Assembly (NCBI RefSeq): GCF_016765585.1
Contig: NZ_JAESWC010000018.1
Span: 62,001 to 126,000 of the forward strand
DNA from: Clostridium rhizosphaerae
Lineage (GTDB): Bacteria > Bacillota > Clostridia > Clostridiales > Clostridiaceae
DNA: 64,000 nucleotides
Direction: 5' to 3'
Every line of letters starts with the position of its first letter. The first letter of the stretch is position 1. The position numbers were made by a program, and so were the translations under genes. Shown here in pieces: positions 33,589 to 42,953 of the stretch. The notes beneath the pieces are model-generated. The model did no database searches, was not told where the DNA came from, and was given only the letters and a program-made list of their open reading frames with translations.

Positions 33589-34077
33589 CTAACACTCGTA
33601 TATATTCTTTTTTGTCAGCACCCACGGCAGATATGCTGCAATTTCCATCTGAATACACGGAAGTGGAGAGTTTTCATTTAATAGCGCACAACCTTCTTGA
33701 AATGCAATCCGAAAACTTTTTTCAAGCCAAATCATTCTATTCTCGTTTAAGTGACTTACTGCGGAATTCTTTGTTTCTGAAATAATTTCCCATGGCGATT
33801 CACGCTTAATGATTGTTCCACATAAATGATAAAATCCACCATAGCATAAAATGTTGTTTTGAGAATAATTCACGTATACTTCTGCTGGCTTTTTTATATC
33901 TATACTAAACCGTTTGAACATTTCTCTAATTTCATAAGATACTTGTTCAACAGCCAGTTCATAATTTCTGCAACCATCACACTCACAGCCTTCTGAGACG
34001 TATCGTTCATTTTTATAATATTTTTCATTTTCATCGGTACTAATATCAAATATGTATTCCCCTAAAGTAATTCTCAT
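33589..34077 (-). CDS. hypothetical protein with CxCDGC cluster
   Basis: 162 aa from the ATG preceded by AAGGGTGATAAAA. N-terminal strand MRITLGEYIFDISTDENEKY, then a Cys cluster CECDGCRNY near residue 32 that could bind metal, and a beta-rich middle. C-terminal FQEGCALLNENSPLPCIQME. I recall similar CxCDGCRNY proteins of unknown function in Clostridia. It precedes by 17 nt the gene at 34095-34655, read in the same direction upstream. Confidence 0.6.
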   Translation of the reverse strand: MRITLGEYIFDISTDENEKYYKNERYVSEGCECDGCRNYELAVEQVSYEIREMFKRFSIDIKKPAEVYVNYSQNNILCYGGFYHLCGTIIKRESPWEIISETKNSAVSHLNENRMIWLEKSFRIAFQEGCALLNENSPLPCIQMEIAAYLPWVLTKKNIYEC

Positions 34078-34094
34078 TTTTATCACCCTTAATG

Positions 34095-34655
34095 TTAATA
34101 AACCTCCTCTTCATAAATAATTTTTCCATCCTTATTTAGGCCTTTTAAATATTTTACTTTATGTTTTTCACTATCCTCTTCCCAATAAAAAATAAACATT
34201 TTACTTTCATCCAAATCATATCGTGATGTGTTTGCTTCGTTTTCCTCTACTAATAATATTGTATTTATTTCAGGGTTGTTTACGCATCCATAAACTTTCA
34301 TTATCATTTTATTTTGTTTATTGCTTGAACCACTCAAGGTAAATGATACTTGCTTAGAGTAATCAATAGGAGTTCCATCTACGTTATCACCTGGATACCA
34401 CTTAACAATTCCCTTTTTAACAGTATCAGCTGAAAACCAATCCTTATATTTGCATAAATATATTTTCTGTTTATCTAAATCTATGGTTTTAATTATCTTA
34501 GAAGGTCCATAATGAAAAGTTCTCTCCGACTGCTCATGAGCCCTTACAGGCGAAAAACTTCCATAGGATAAAATAGAAAACTTGCATGTTACTACTATAA
34601 GAACCACTGCCACAACCCACTCTATAATTGCTCTATGTCTCTCATTTATTTTCAT
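34095..34655 (-). CDS. hypothetical membrane-anchored protein
   Basis: 186 aa starting at ATG after GAGGGTGAAATTA (a start at 34676 is possible but poorer). One N-terminal membrane helix (AIIEWVVAVVLIVVTCKFSI) followed by an extracellular domain with LSGSSNKQNKMIMKVYG and a VKYLKGLNKDGKIIYEE end. Function unknown. Overlaps the end of the preceding gene (34642-35082) by 14 nt, so the two are coupled. Confidence 0.6.
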   Translation of the reverse strand: MKINERHRAIIEWVVAVVLIVVTCKFSILSYGSFSPVRAHEQSERTFHYGPSKIIKTIDLDKQKIYLCKYKDWFSADTVKKGIVKWYPGDNVDGTPIDYSKQVSFTLSGSSNKQNKMIMKVYGCVNNPEINTILLVEENEANTSRYDLDESKMFIFYWEEDSEKHKVKYLKGLNKDGKIIYEEEVY

Positions 34656-35082
34656 TAATTTCACCCTCTTTTCCAAGTGAAATTGTTATTTCATTTTTCC
34701 TATCATACCAATCAAGTTTAAGTGTTATATATCTTGAATCTTTATTTATTCTATCAAGTTCAAGCAATCCATCCTGTCCCCATAACTTACCCGACCAGCC
34801 TCCACCCATAACATGATACTCCTTACCTTTATCATCAAACACCTTCAATGCTCCTTCAGAAAAAGACCATCCTTGTTCAAACCTTATAAAGGCATATCTT
34901 ATATATGTCTTATCTTTGGTATTAATAATTCTTCTAATATAAATATTATCCCTATCTATCTTCATCCCTTTTCCCACTTCAATCACTTGTGTTTCTTTAG
35001 ATTTAACTAATGACTTAAGGTTTTTATTATAATATTTACTCTCTGGCAAGCTAGTAAAGCCACTAACTACTATTATAAGCAT
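34642..35082 (-). CDS. hypothetical exported protein (DUF5643-like)
   Basis: 146 aa as read from ATG at 35082. In-frame hydrophobic codons continue upstream to a GGGGGGAG ribosome-binding-like sequence with no standard start codon, so the true start may be an unusual ATT. N-terminal hydrophobic stretch (MLIIVVSGFTSLPES) acts as anchor or signal. The beta-sandwich-like body (YIRYAFIRFEQGWSFSEGAL, VFDDKGKEYHVMGGG) resembles DUF5643/immunoglobulin-like domains. Coupled to the following gene. Confidence 0.55.
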   Translation of the reverse strand: MLIIVVSGFTSLPESKYYNKNLKSLVKSKETQVIEVGKGMKIDRDNIYIRRIINTKDKTYIRYAFIRFEQGWSFSEGALKVFDDKGKEYHVMGGGWSGKLWGQDGLLELDRINKDSRYITLKLDWYDRKNEITISLGKEGEINENK

Positions 35083-35207
35083 GCAAATTACAATTATTAC
35101 TCTTCTTAACCCCTTAATTTGGACTCCCCCCTTAAACTTCTATTGAAAAGATTTCAGATAACGTTCCACACTCAACACATTCCTGAACCTAATAAGGATA
35201 CTATTCA

Positions 35208-36281
35208 TTAACCTTTTGTACTATCTTCTAAGTTTCCATTGGTCCACTTTCCATTCGCAGTCATATCTTTAAGAGATATGACTGCTTCAAGCCAATATTT
35301 TTTAGTCCAACAACAAAACATTGACTTGGGACTAAACAACATCTTTGTTATCCTAGAGTTAGGAACCGGTGTCCAGCCTTCACCGGGAATAAGTTTTAAT
35401 TTATAAGAAAGCGTATTTTCATCCCAATTTATTTGATAATCACCTTTTATATAGCCCATACATTCTGCAGGAGCAATACTAAATTTCCCCTCTAGATCCA
35501 TGTCTTTATTAAGTGTTAATTCAGGCTCAAATTTAATAATAATTGGATTATTTCCTGTTTCAATATTAACTGTTTCCAATCCACCATTACTATTAAAGCA
35601 GTATTTAACGCCATTCTCTGTAAAACTCAATTTATCATCCATTTCAACTTCTATTAACTTTTTATAGTCAGTATTAATAAAATCTATAAGCTGACAGTTA
35701 ACACTGTATCTGCTGTAATATCTAAACTGCATATTCATTGGCATTGGGAACTTGTCTATAGCAATGTTTTTTCCATCTATTTCAACATTTACAGCTGTTT
35801 TTGACCTTCTCACAAAATCAAAATCGTATAGAAAGAACACCGGCATAAAATCAGGCTTCATTGCTCCAACTCCAACAGGAGCTAACAAATTCATTGGTAT
35901 GCTTCTTTTCTTGGAATGCTCAATTATTGAAACGCTTATTTCTCTATTTAGTAAATCTGAAAATTTAAAAGTGATCTCTACATTTCCGTTTGTTCTTTCA
36001 AAGCTAACATTATCTAAATGAGTTTGAACATGCTTATTCAATCCATTTTGAACCACATTGAATTTTTCATTTTCTATATACGTTAATGAATAATCGTCGT
36101 ACACATCAACATAATCATCATTTCTATATGCAATTATACGATAACCTTTGCCATATGACTTTCCATCTATATATTGCAGTTCCAATCCTTTGTAAAGCTT
36201 ATCCGGCTTCTTTTCAAAGTTTATCAAAGCCAGTTTCTTAATTGGGCTGTAGTTTATTTTAAGTGGTAATATTACTTTCAT
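35208..36281 (-). CDS. hypothetical protein
   Basis: 357 aa, beta-rich, no signal peptide or membrane helix; family not recognised. Segments such as GKGYRIIAYRNDDYVDVYDD, LLAPVGVGAMKPDFMPVFFL and GEGWTPVPNSRITKM suggest a globular enzyme-like or lipocalin-like fold. It starts with ATG after GAAGGGGATTGG and stands alone, 125 nt upstream of the 34642-35082 gene on the same strand. Confidence 0.6.
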   Translation of the reverse strand: MKVILPLKINYSPIKKLALINFEKKPDKLYKGLELQYIDGKSYGKGYRIIAYRNDDYVDVYDDYSLTYIENEKFNVVQNGLNKHVQTHLDNVSFERTNGNVEITFKFSDLLNREISVSIIEHSKKRSIPMNLLAPVGVGAMKPDFMPVFFLYDFDFVRRSKTAVNVEIDGKNIAIDKFPMPMNMQFRYYSRYSVNCQLIDFINTDYKKLIEVEMDDKLSFTENGVKYCFNSNGGLETVNIETGNNPIIIKFEPELTLNKDMDLEGKFSIAPAECMGYIKGDYQINWDENTLSYKLKLIPGEGWTPVPNSRITKMLFSPKSMFCCWTKKYWLEAVISLKDMTANGKWTNGNLEDSTKG

Positions 36282-36619
36282 AATCCAATCCCCTTCTTGT
36301 ATTAAATAATTTTTCCCAAAATTGGTTTCACAATATAAGAAGAAAGCAGCTCAAGCTTATATTGTGCTCACTTTCTGCACTTTCCGTTTATAAAATGAAA
36401 ATCACATTTGGTTTGTCCTCTACCAATAGTTTCATAGTGTATTTCCTCATTAATATATTTTATCCATGTGCCATTTTATAGCTTTACTATTTTTATAGTC
36501 ATCTTCATTTATCATTTTAGCCAGTTCATTTTTAGCAGCTTCATATCCTATCTCACATCATTTAAATCTCCCATGGCTCACAATATCTTACAATTTAAAA
36601 TGTGTCTTGTCGTCAAATG
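36282..36619. other. noncoding stretch upstream of the accessory array
   Basis: AT-rich sequence with several stops in all frames and no ribosome binding site followed by an open frame. Nothing recognisable apart from the repeat that begins at 36620. Confidence 0.4.
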
Positions 36620-36709
36620 TATCTAACCTTTATATTGATTATAACCCATAAATTTACATAGTGCTATAAAAGAAAAGTCCACCTGCTAAGGCGGACAGCA
36701 ATTACTTAG
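36620..36709 (-). repeat. array repeat, type 2 (site A)
   Basis: Starts ATCTAACC then TTTATATTGATTATAACCCA and carries the GTCCACCTGCTAAGGCGGAC hairpin. The far end (ATTACTTAG) has lost the GTTA box. It lies directly 3' of the XRE regulator gene (minus strand). Related copies: 45626, 55877, 58537, 62732. Confidence 0.6.
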
Positions 36710-36723
36710 AAACTTTTCACTAT

Positions 36724-37338
36724 CTATTCAGACCAATTCATTTGATAATCTGGTATACCTTGATTCCTGCATTTTTCAATAACATTATTTTTTTCATCGA
36801 TATTACCTACTGTGTATTTTAGAATTAATCCTCGAAATATTATATATTTCACATTATTCTTTTTAAAATCAACAAACCAGTTAACGCCTTTGCTCTCATC
36901 ACTAATGATTACTTTTGAAAACCTTTCTGGTAAATCTACTACATTTGATGAAAAAGTAATTGCAGTCCAGTAGCGTGGATTGTTTTTAGTTTTCCACAAT
37001 TCAACTTTATTCACACTGATATAGTCCAAAATATCTTCATTATCAATACTTTCTTTTATTAGTACCCCTTCATAGATACCTTCATTCTCAGTTGACAGTG
37101 ATGTACTGCATGACTTATTATCTTTTACCCCATCAACTGCTAACTCATCTTTCAAAAGAACATCAATTGTGACACCAAATATATAGCTTAATTTTAATAA
37201 TTTCTCTGTATCAGGCAGTGAAATGTCCATTTCCCATTTAGAGATAGATTGTCTACTAACTGAGCATTTTTCAGCCAGCATTTCTTGCGACATTCCATCC
37301 TTGTTCCTTAAGTATTGAATTTTTTCAGATAATTTCAT
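36724..37338 (-). CDS. XRE-family helix-turn-helix regulator
   Basis: 204 aa from the ATG preceded by AAAGGGGAAATAAAA; the frame open to 37428 has no support. XRE helix-turn-helix at residues 1-60 ([40 protein letters not shown]). The C-terminal part ([20 protein letters not shown] ... [17 protein letters not shown]) resembles no domain I can name. Followed by a type 2 array repeat; it is the first unit of the cassette-like array. Confidence 0.75.
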   Translation of the reverse strand: MKLSEKIQYLRNKDGMSQEMLAEKCSVSRQSISKWEMDISLPDTEKLLKLSYIFGVTIDVLLKDELAVDGVKDNKSCSTSLSTENEGIYEGVLIKESIDNEDILDYISVNKVELWKTKNNPRYWTAITFSSNVVDLPERFSKVIISDESKGVNWFVDFKKNNVKYIIFRGLILKYTVGNIDEKNNVIEKCRNQGIPDYQMNWSE

Positions 37339-37552
37339 TTTTATTTCCCCTTTCCTATTTGCATAAAAATAGGATATCAATAATCTTTTTAAACACCTAC
37401 CAACTCTAAAGTTCCCTTTAGCAACCACAACGTGCTTTTCAAATTCCTGTTTATCTGCTTACCACTTAAATTCCTTACTTCACGATATAAGATTTATCCT
37501 TCATAACTACCATTTCCTTTTATTTTATTAATGAACAATATCTTACTATTGT

Positions 37553-37725
37553 GTCTTAATAAAAAAAGCTAAAACCTTTTAAGCTATCACTCGGTTAATC
37601 TAAAATTACATCTAACGTTTCTAATTTCTGACGCCAATAAGCTTAGAAAGCTCTTTTCTTAGCTTCGCAGGTGTAGCTTGACTGTCTTCTCAAGCCAAGC
37701 TGGACGGAAATTTTTTGTTATATGT
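37553..37725 (-). repeat. attC-like array repeat, type 1 (site B) with conserved flank
   Basis: The palindromic core runs from ATCTAACG at 37610 to TTGTTATATG at 37724. Read on the minus strand, ATATAAC (R'') ... GTTAGATG (R') enclose partly complementary boxes AATTTCCGTC and GCGTCAGAAATT and an inner stem AGCTTGGCTTGA...TCAAGCTAC. The 56-nt flank 37553-37609 is identical to that at site C and contains a weak hairpin with T run. It lies 3' of the YcxB-like gene. Confidence 0.65.
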
Positions 37726-37905
37726 AGTTTTGCCGCTGCACTTTAATTAAAGCCTTTATAACTTTTAAAATTAGTTCCACAGTTAAAGAAAATTATGTAA
37801 CAATATTTCAATTTAATTTTTATTTTAAGTGGCACTTTATTATAAGAACACAATCAATAGAATGTTAAATATTGTTACTCATTCTTTCTAATGCAGCTAA
37901 ATTTT

Positions 37906-38403
37906 TTAGATTCCACTTTTCCAATATATTAATGCACTATTAATAAATAGGTTTACTTCTTCTTCTGATTTAAATGATTTTTTAGGAATTATATGTGCTC
38001 TAAATTCTTCTATATAAATGTAGATATAGGAATTATCTTGTTTTATTTTAGTAATCCCACTCCATAAATGTAGACTATTATTCACTTTGGTTATCTCTCT
38101 TACTCCTTCTTCACTGATTTCTATTGTATGTTCTCCAATGATTCCTTCATTTCTCTTTGCATGACTTTTACTTTGCCACTTAATTAGAAATAACATCAAA
38201 TAATACGAAATAGGTATTGACAAGATTATTTGTAGTATCAATTGCAATAATGATTCGTAATCAAGGTATGACATAAATGCAACCAAGAATATTACTGCAA
38301 TAACATTAATATAAAATTTAAATTTAGATTTTGAATCATGCCTAATACTATATTTAGTAAAATTCCAACAATCATCTAAGGTTATATTTACCATTACTTT
38401 CAA
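37906..38403 (-). CDS. YcxB-like membrane protein
   Basis: 165 aa with two central membrane helices (FKFYINVIAVIFLVAFMSYL, ILQIILSIPISYYLMLFLIK) and a C-terminal YcxB-like domain (EHTIEISEEGVREITKVNNS, LWSGITKIKQDNSYIYIYIE, IIPKKSFKSEEEVN). Function unknown; the family is common in small-genome-island genes of Clostridia. An attC-like repeat follows at its 3' side, so it forms one cassette-like unit. Confidence 0.75.
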   Translation of the reverse strand: MKVMVNITLDDCWNFTKYSIRHDSKSKFKFYINVIAVIFLVAFMSYLDYESLLQLILQIILSIPISYYLMLFLIKWQSKSHAKRNEGIIGEHTIEISEEGVREITKVNNSLHLWSGITKIKQDNSYIYIYIEEFRAHIIPKKSFKSEEEVNLFINSALIYWKSGI

Positions 38404-38538
38404 TTTATTTTCCCACCTTTAAAACATTAATATATCTTCATAAATTAATTCGTCATAAGTTACGGATACGTTGCAATATAAAATAAATATCCATTATATG
38501 GTTTAACCATGTTCTACAAGATGCTTCAATAACAATTC

Positions 38539-39234
38539 CTACTTTTCCCAAATTAGAACTGCCTTTGAGGAATTCTTTATCAAATCTTCCTTCGATAATT
38601 TTGGGATATCTGAGTAATCCAAATAGTACACTGCTGATATTTCTCTTTTCACTTCTATATCATCTTTACTACTGCCATCATTAAACCAGTAATTATTGTT
38701 AATTGAATACTTATACTCTCTATCTTTTTTCGGCTTAGAAAAATATTTTGTCCATATAGAATCTGTGTAATAAATATATGCAACATTTTGCTTTATACCA
38801 TCTTTTTCAATTGTTGTAGTCCATTCATATGAACAGTAGTAATCATTCCCTTTAAAGTATACATCAAGCATTCCGTTATCTCCCATTTTCACACTCACAA
38901 GTCCCTTTTCATAGGAGATAGGTAACTGGTAATGAAAAACAAATAATAATCCTCCAAATAATACTGCAAATGCACATATAACTGAAATAGCTGATATCAT
39001 AACATTTTTTCTAAAGAGTTTCTTTTTTATTCCTTTTAATACATTAGATTTTGACTGCTCTGCTAATTTTACTGTGTTAACTTGGATAAAGTCGCTATCT
39101 ATACTATCAAGATATTTTTTACAGTCATCACACTCCTGTAAGTGCTCTTCTACAGCTATACGGCTTTGGTTGCTACAAACCTCATCATGATAAAGCGGTA
39201 TTAAGTCTTTAGTTATTTCACAGGAAATTTTCAA
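38539..39234 (-). CDS. anti-sigma factor with zinc-finger N-terminus
   Basis: 231 aa. N-terminal anti-sigma zinc finger (residues 1-50: HxxxC...HLQECDDCKKY with CEITKDLIPLYHDEVCSNQS preceding), one membrane helix (ISAISVICAFAVLFGGLLFV, about 76-98) and an extracytoplasmic domain. It would sequester the ECF sigma factor whose gene it overlaps by 4 nt, and release it on an envelope signal. Start ATG within the sigma gene stop region. Confidence 0.8.
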   Translation of the reverse strand: MKISCEITKDLIPLYHDEVCSNQSRIAVEEHLQECDDCKKYLDSIDSDFIQVNTVKLAEQSKSNVLKGIKKKLFRKNVMISAISVICAFAVLFGGLLFVFHYQLPISYEKGLVSVKMGDNGMLDVYFKGNDYYCSYEWTTTIEKDGIKQNVAYIYYTDSIWTKYFSKPKKDREYKYSINNNYWFNDGSSKDDIEVKREISAVYYLDYSDIPKLSKEDLIKNSSKAVLIWEK

Positions 39235-39698
39235 TCTAATCCCTCCTTGATTTTAATTTTTGCACGGTGAAATGTGACTCTTGCCCAACTTTCTGTTTTC
39301 CCAAACAGCTCAGCAATTTGGAGAAAGGGTAATTCACCAAACACACGTAAAGTGAAAACCTCTTTATATGGCTCATCTAAAAAATGAAGTTTCTTATGTA
39401 TTTCCCATACTGTTTCTTTATTTATTAACTTTTGCTCAATACATTCAATCTTATCTTCTTGAGATTTATCTCTAGTATCTTTATTTTTTTGACATATTGA
39501 AAAATAAATATTCTTTGCTATTTGGCACAGCCAAACACGCATCTTGCATTGCCCTTTGAAATTATCTATACCTTTTAAAGCTTTAAAAAAGGTTTCTTGA
39601 GTTATTTCCTCTGCTAGGGTTTCATTATGGCATAGCGACAGGGCATATTTATAAACGTCAGAAAAGTAATCCGAGTATATAACTTCAAAGTCAGTCAC
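39231..39698 (-). CDS. ECF-type RNA polymerase sigma factor
   Basis: 155 aa. Region 2 (residues 3-70: FSDVYKYALSLCHNETLAEE, ITQETFFKALKGIDNFKGQC, WLCQIAKNIYFS) and region 4 (near 100-150: LDEPYKEVFTLRVFGELPFL, QIAELFGKTESWARVTFHRA). Group 4 sigma factor, controlled by the anti-sigma factor translated from the overlapping downstream gene. Target genes cannot be deduced. Confidence 0.85.
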   Translation of the reverse strand: MTDFEVIYSDYFSDVYKYALSLCHNETLAEEITQETFFKALKGIDNFKGQCKMRVWLCQIAKNIYFSICQKNKDTRDKSQEDKIECIEQKLINKETVWEIHKKLHFLDEPYKEVFTLRVFGELPFLQIAELFGKTESWARVTFHRAKIKIKEGLD

Positions 39699-39920
39699 GA
39701 TTTCACCTCACTTTCATATATAAGACTCTTGAAACTAAATTTCGTTACAATATTTATTAAAAAATTTAAGCGTGCTGTTGGACACGCTTGCTTAATTATA
39801 TAAATTGTAAAGATAGAATTCCCTAGTCTTGAATAAGGATTGATTGCTTTATTTCCTATTCTATATACAACATTTCATTTATTTTAACTTACATACTGAT
39901 TCGCAATTAATTACTAATGC

Positions 39921-40101
39921 GTCTTAATAAAAAAAGCTAAAACCTTTTAAGCTATCACTCGGTTAATCTAAAATTACATATAACGTTGCGCATTGCAGAT
40001 GTTTCAGCCACTTAGCGAGACTTCGCTTAGTGGGTGGAGTGTGTGCGTCTTTGCTCCAGAGACTTTCTCTACCGCACGAACTGCAGTGCATTGTTATACG
40101 C
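39921..40101 (-). repeat. attC-like array repeat, type 1 (site C) with conserved flank
   Basis: The core runs from CATATAAC at 39977-39984 to GTTATACG at 40093-40100. Inner boxes GCACTGCAG and CTGCAATGC differ from the TCAAG/CTTGA boxes of sites D and F yet remain mutually complementary, i.e. they covary. An inner stem ACTTAGCGAGACTTCGCTTAGT is visible (22 nt, split as ACTTAGCGA / TCGCTTAGT). It is 3' of the flavin reductase gene. Confidence 0.7.
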
Positions 40102-40144
40102 AGTTTTTTACTAAGATACTTTTCTTTATATCCTTAAACATAAG

Positions 40145-40708
40145 TCATTTTTGTTTCGAAAAACCAACTTGTCCTATATTCTCGCTAACTTTATAATAGT
40201 TTCCTGGAGCATAAATTAGAGGATCGATGTCGCTCATATTAATTTTACCATAAGCTGTATCCTTTATTTTCTCATCTACCTGAATATTCTTTACTTCACC
40301 TATATAAATAGCTCCGTTTCCCTGAGGCACTATATCTATTAACTGACATTCATAAACCCATGGAGAAGGATTTAGTATTGGAACCGGCAGAATCTCTCCA
40401 ATTGAACATTCAACCCCTATATCAGATACTTTATTACTAGAGTAACCTGAATTCATTCCAAAGTAATCAGCTAAAAACATCATTTCTGTTGTAACAAGAT
40501 TTGCAGAAAACATTTTATTTTTTTCTACAAGCTCTCGTGTTATCTTTTTCCCAGCTGAAGCAAACATAAACATTGGTGGATTCGCCGAACAAAAAGTAAC
40601 CCATGTAATTAACGCAAAATTAGGCACTCCATTATCTTTGTAAGTACCAATTAAATATGATGGCTGTGGAAAAAATCCTCTTTGAGGAGCTAAAGAATAT
40701 TTACCCAT
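40145..40708 (-). CDS. flavin reductase family protein
   Basis: 187 aa. FMN-binding split-barrel: GTYKDNGVPNFALITWVTFC near residue 21, PPMFMFASAGKKITRELVEK near 46, FSANLVTTEMMFLADYFGMN near 70. Related to flavoredoxins and FMN reductases; would reduce FMN or a protein partner in the cytosol. Start ATG after GGGAGGAATTATA. One gene of the array, followed by site C 44 nt downstream. Confidence 0.8.
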   Translation of the reverse strand: MGKYSLAPQRGFFPQPSYLIGTYKDNGVPNFALITWVTFCSANPPMFMFASAGKKITRELVEKNKMFSANLVTTEMMFLADYFGMNSGYSSNKVSDIGVECSIGEILPVPILNPSPWVYECQLIDIVPQGNGAIYIGEVKNIQVDEKIKDTAYGKINMSDIDPLIYAPGNYYKVSENIGQVGFSKQK

Positions 40709-40758
40709 TATAATTCCTCCCTTAAACTGTATATTACTCTTTTTACTGTGTTGAATTG

Positions 40759-40888
40759 CGTATAACGTTTTGCACTCAAGACGTCTATGAACCTAGCCAG
40801 ACCTGGCTTGGTAAATAGATGTGCTTTGACTTCTTCAGATGCTTGACCCTATTTAAGACAAAGCGAACTTGAATGTATTGTTATATGT
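40759..40888 (-). repeat. attC-like array repeat, type 1 (site D)
   Basis: CGTATAACG at 40759 to GTTATATG at 40887. On the minus strand: ATATAAC, then ACATTCAAGTTCG (L''-like), then ACGTCTTGAGTGC (L'-like), then GTTATACG. The CATTCAAG/CTTGAGTG pairing and the terminal boxes follow the attC layout. It lies 3' of the Nudix gene. Confidence 0.7.
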
Positions 40889-40954
40889 AGTTTTAGCTAC
40901 TACACTTTAAGCTAATTCAACTCCTGATCTTTTTAAATTTATCTATCTTTATGT

Positions 40955-41410
40955 TCATAATCCAACCTTAAACTCATCTGTAACTTCAAATGAAAAAGGA
41001 TCCTTTTTAAATGCATAACAAAATATATTATGATTCTTGGAAAGCATATTCGTAATTCTTGTTTCATATAAAGGATTTCCCATCATCTTAATAACTTCAT
41101 CCATATGGAACCAATCAACTTCTAAACTTTCTTCGCTAGTTGCGGGAATACCAGACTTATATTTGCAACAAAAATCTATATTTACGATATCACTTTTTAT
41201 ATTTTTATAAACGCCTATAAATCCAGTTATTGTCACATAAATACCGCTTTCCTCAAATATTTCTCGAATAAGTGCTTCCTGTAAACTTTCTCCTGGTTCT
41301 ACCATACCACCTGGAAACTCCCATCCCCTTCTAGGGCTTTTCACCAACAAAACTTCATCCTTTTCATTTGTAACCAACCCTGCTACTGATACAAAATGAT
41401 TCTTATACAT
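40955..41410 (-). CDS. Nudix hydrolase
   Basis: 151 aa, start ATG after AGGAGGAATAAGTATA. The Nudix box GGMVEPGESLQEALIREIFEESG spans residues 36-58 (written here as G-x5-E-x7-REIFEESG), complete with the REUxEE metal ligands. Hydrolyses a nucleoside diphosphate linked to an unknown moiety. Cytosolic. Cassette-like unit with site D downstream. Confidence 0.85.
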   Translation of the reverse strand: MYKNHFVSVAGLVTNEKDEVLLVKSPRRGWEFPGGMVEPGESLQEALIREIFEESGIYVTITGFIGVYKNIKSDIVNIDFCCKYKSGIPATSEESLEVDWFHMDEVIKMMGNPLYETRITNMLSKNHNIFCYAFKKDPFSFEVTDEFKVGL

Positions 41411-41524
41411 TATACTTATTCCTCCTGTCAATATTAAACATTCTATAGTTCGTCATTTTTACGATTATGAATCAATATATCCTAATATTAAACTTTAAGC
41501 TATTACTCTGTTAATCTAAAATTA

Positions 41525-41594
41525 CATATAACGTCTCAGGTGTAGCTTGCCTATCTTTTTAAGCCAAGCTGGACGGAAATTTTTTGTTATTTGA
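41525..41594 (-). repeat. attC-like array repeat, shortened (site E)
   Basis: CATATAACGTC at 41525 to GTTATTTG at 41593, only 70 bp. Compared with site B it keeps the AGGTGTAGCTTG...CAAGCCAAGCTGGACGG inner stem and the right end but lacks about 45 nt of the left arm. Flanked on the left by the same TTAATCTAAAATTA block as sites B and C. 3' of the GNAT gene. Confidence 0.6.
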
Positions 41595-41686
41595 TGTTTC
41601 AGGTCGTTTACTCTATATGCGCGTAAGGTTAACCCGTATACTTTCCGTCCATATAGCTTAAAATAGAAGTAGTTTTTAACTAAAGG

Positions 41687-42568
41687 TTATGCTCGTTTTA
41701 TGTATACTAAATTAAAATATGCTGGTCCTTTAATAAAACCAAGCTTTTGATATAATAACTCTGCCGGATTTCCTACCAAAACACCTAAGCCAATAACAGA
41801 AGAAGTCCCATGTGCAGTATTTATCGAGTTTATTATCATTGCTTGCGCCAAGCCTTGTTTTCTATATGCTGGCAATACAGAAACCTGGTGAATTGTCGAA
41901 AAATTATTTTTAGAATCCGGATAAATTCCAGCTATGCAAACAGCAGTAATTTTGTTTGTGTCTTTGTTTTTTACTATTGTTCCAAAATGTAATGTGTTTG
42001 TCTGAGAAAAGGATATAAAACGCCTACTGATTGCTTCGTCTATATCAAACATATTAGGTTTTCCATACACTGTGGAGGTGTATCCGTTCAGATGAGCTTC
42101 ATACACAACACTTATTATTTCATTCTTATCAATTTCTGTGGGAACTGTAAAATAAAAATCATCATTTGGTTTTATATTATATTCTGCTGTTGGTCTATAC
42201 ATTTGTCGCTGAGCCCATCTTTTCTCTGCTCCTAGTGATGTTATTATATCAGTATGACTTTCTGGAATATTATCAAAATATAAAGTACCATTTTTACTAT
42301 CTTTTTTTGAATAATTTATCACTTCCTGCCAAAATACTTTAACATCACAAAATGGAGGAATCAAAAACGGTGAAGATAGATGATTATTGTTAATGGTTAT
42401 GCCACCAACTGGTGATCCATCTTTAATTATTAATGTTCCATTACCATTAGGTGAAAATTTATTTAATAGCTCATTCCAATCATAAGTCATATAAATATTA
42501 GTGCCATATAATGCATAATGAATGGAGAAATAATCATCCTTTACATGTTGAAACAAGTATTTACTCAT
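41687..42568 (-). CDS. GNAT family N-acetyltransferase
   Basis: 293 aa. C-terminal GNAT domain: IHQVSVLPAYRKQGLAQAMI (motif A with the acetyl-CoA loop RKQGLA) near residue 225, GLGVLVGNPAELLYQKLGF near 258. The N-terminal half is a divergent GNAT-like domain. Substrate unknown. Array gene with the shortened site E downstream. Start ATG after GGGAGGTAAGTT. Confidence 0.8.
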   Translation of the reverse strand: MSKYLFQHVKDDYFSIHYALYGTNIYMTYDWNELLNKFSPNGNGTLIIKDGSPVGGITINNNHLSSPFLIPPFCDVKVFWQEVINYSKKDSKNGTLYFDNIPESHTDIITSLGAEKRWAQRQMYRPTAEYNIKPNDDFYFTVPTEIDKNEIISVVYEAHLNGYTSTVYGKPNMFDIDEAISRRFISFSQTNTLHFGTIVKNKDTNKITAVCIAGIYPDSKNNFSTIHQVSVLPAYRKQGLAQAMIINSINTAHGTSSVIGLGVLVGNPAELLYQKLGFIKGPAYFNLVYIKRA

Positions 42569-42680
42569 AACTTACCTCCCAGAAAAATCTTTAGTACACT
42601 ATATTTTAAAAATTTAAACTACCTCTCAGTCATAGATATCTTTAAATGCGTAAACGCTCATTTACATAGACCTGTAATTT

Positions 42681-42815
42681 CAAATAACGTTTCTCATTCA
42701 AGACGTTCCTGAATCGGACCCCAGTGGAATACCCCTTGGCTTCGCTTGCACCGGTGAAGGAATGTGCTTTGGCTGTCTTTTCAAGCCAAAGCGGACTTGA
42801 GTGTTTTGTTAGATG
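42681..42815 (-). repeat. attC-like array repeat, type 1 (site F), best conserved
   Basis: CAAATAACG at 42681 to GTTAGATG at 42814. Minus strand: ATCTAAC (a perfect RYYYAAC), ACACTCAAGTCCGC (L''-like), an inner hairpin CTTTGGCT/AGCCAAAG, then ACGTCTTGAATGA (L'-like) and AACGTTATTTG. The resemblance to the TAACAATTCATTCAAG core of classical aadA-type attC sites is striking. It is 3' of the TraX gene. Confidence 0.75.
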
Positions 42816-42953
42816 CAGTTTTTGCCACTACACTTTAAGTTAAATCTATTCTCCTACTTTTTAACTTTAAATTCACTTCGCTTTTATAAGAAAATTGAGC
42901 GGTAAAGATTATACCAGAAATCACAGTAACAAGCTGAAACTTGAAGCTCTTGT

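Noticed and set aside
39993..40196. 67-aa frame within attC-like site C
   Set aside because: Coded by the palindromic repeat and the antisense of the flavin reductase end; no start signal.
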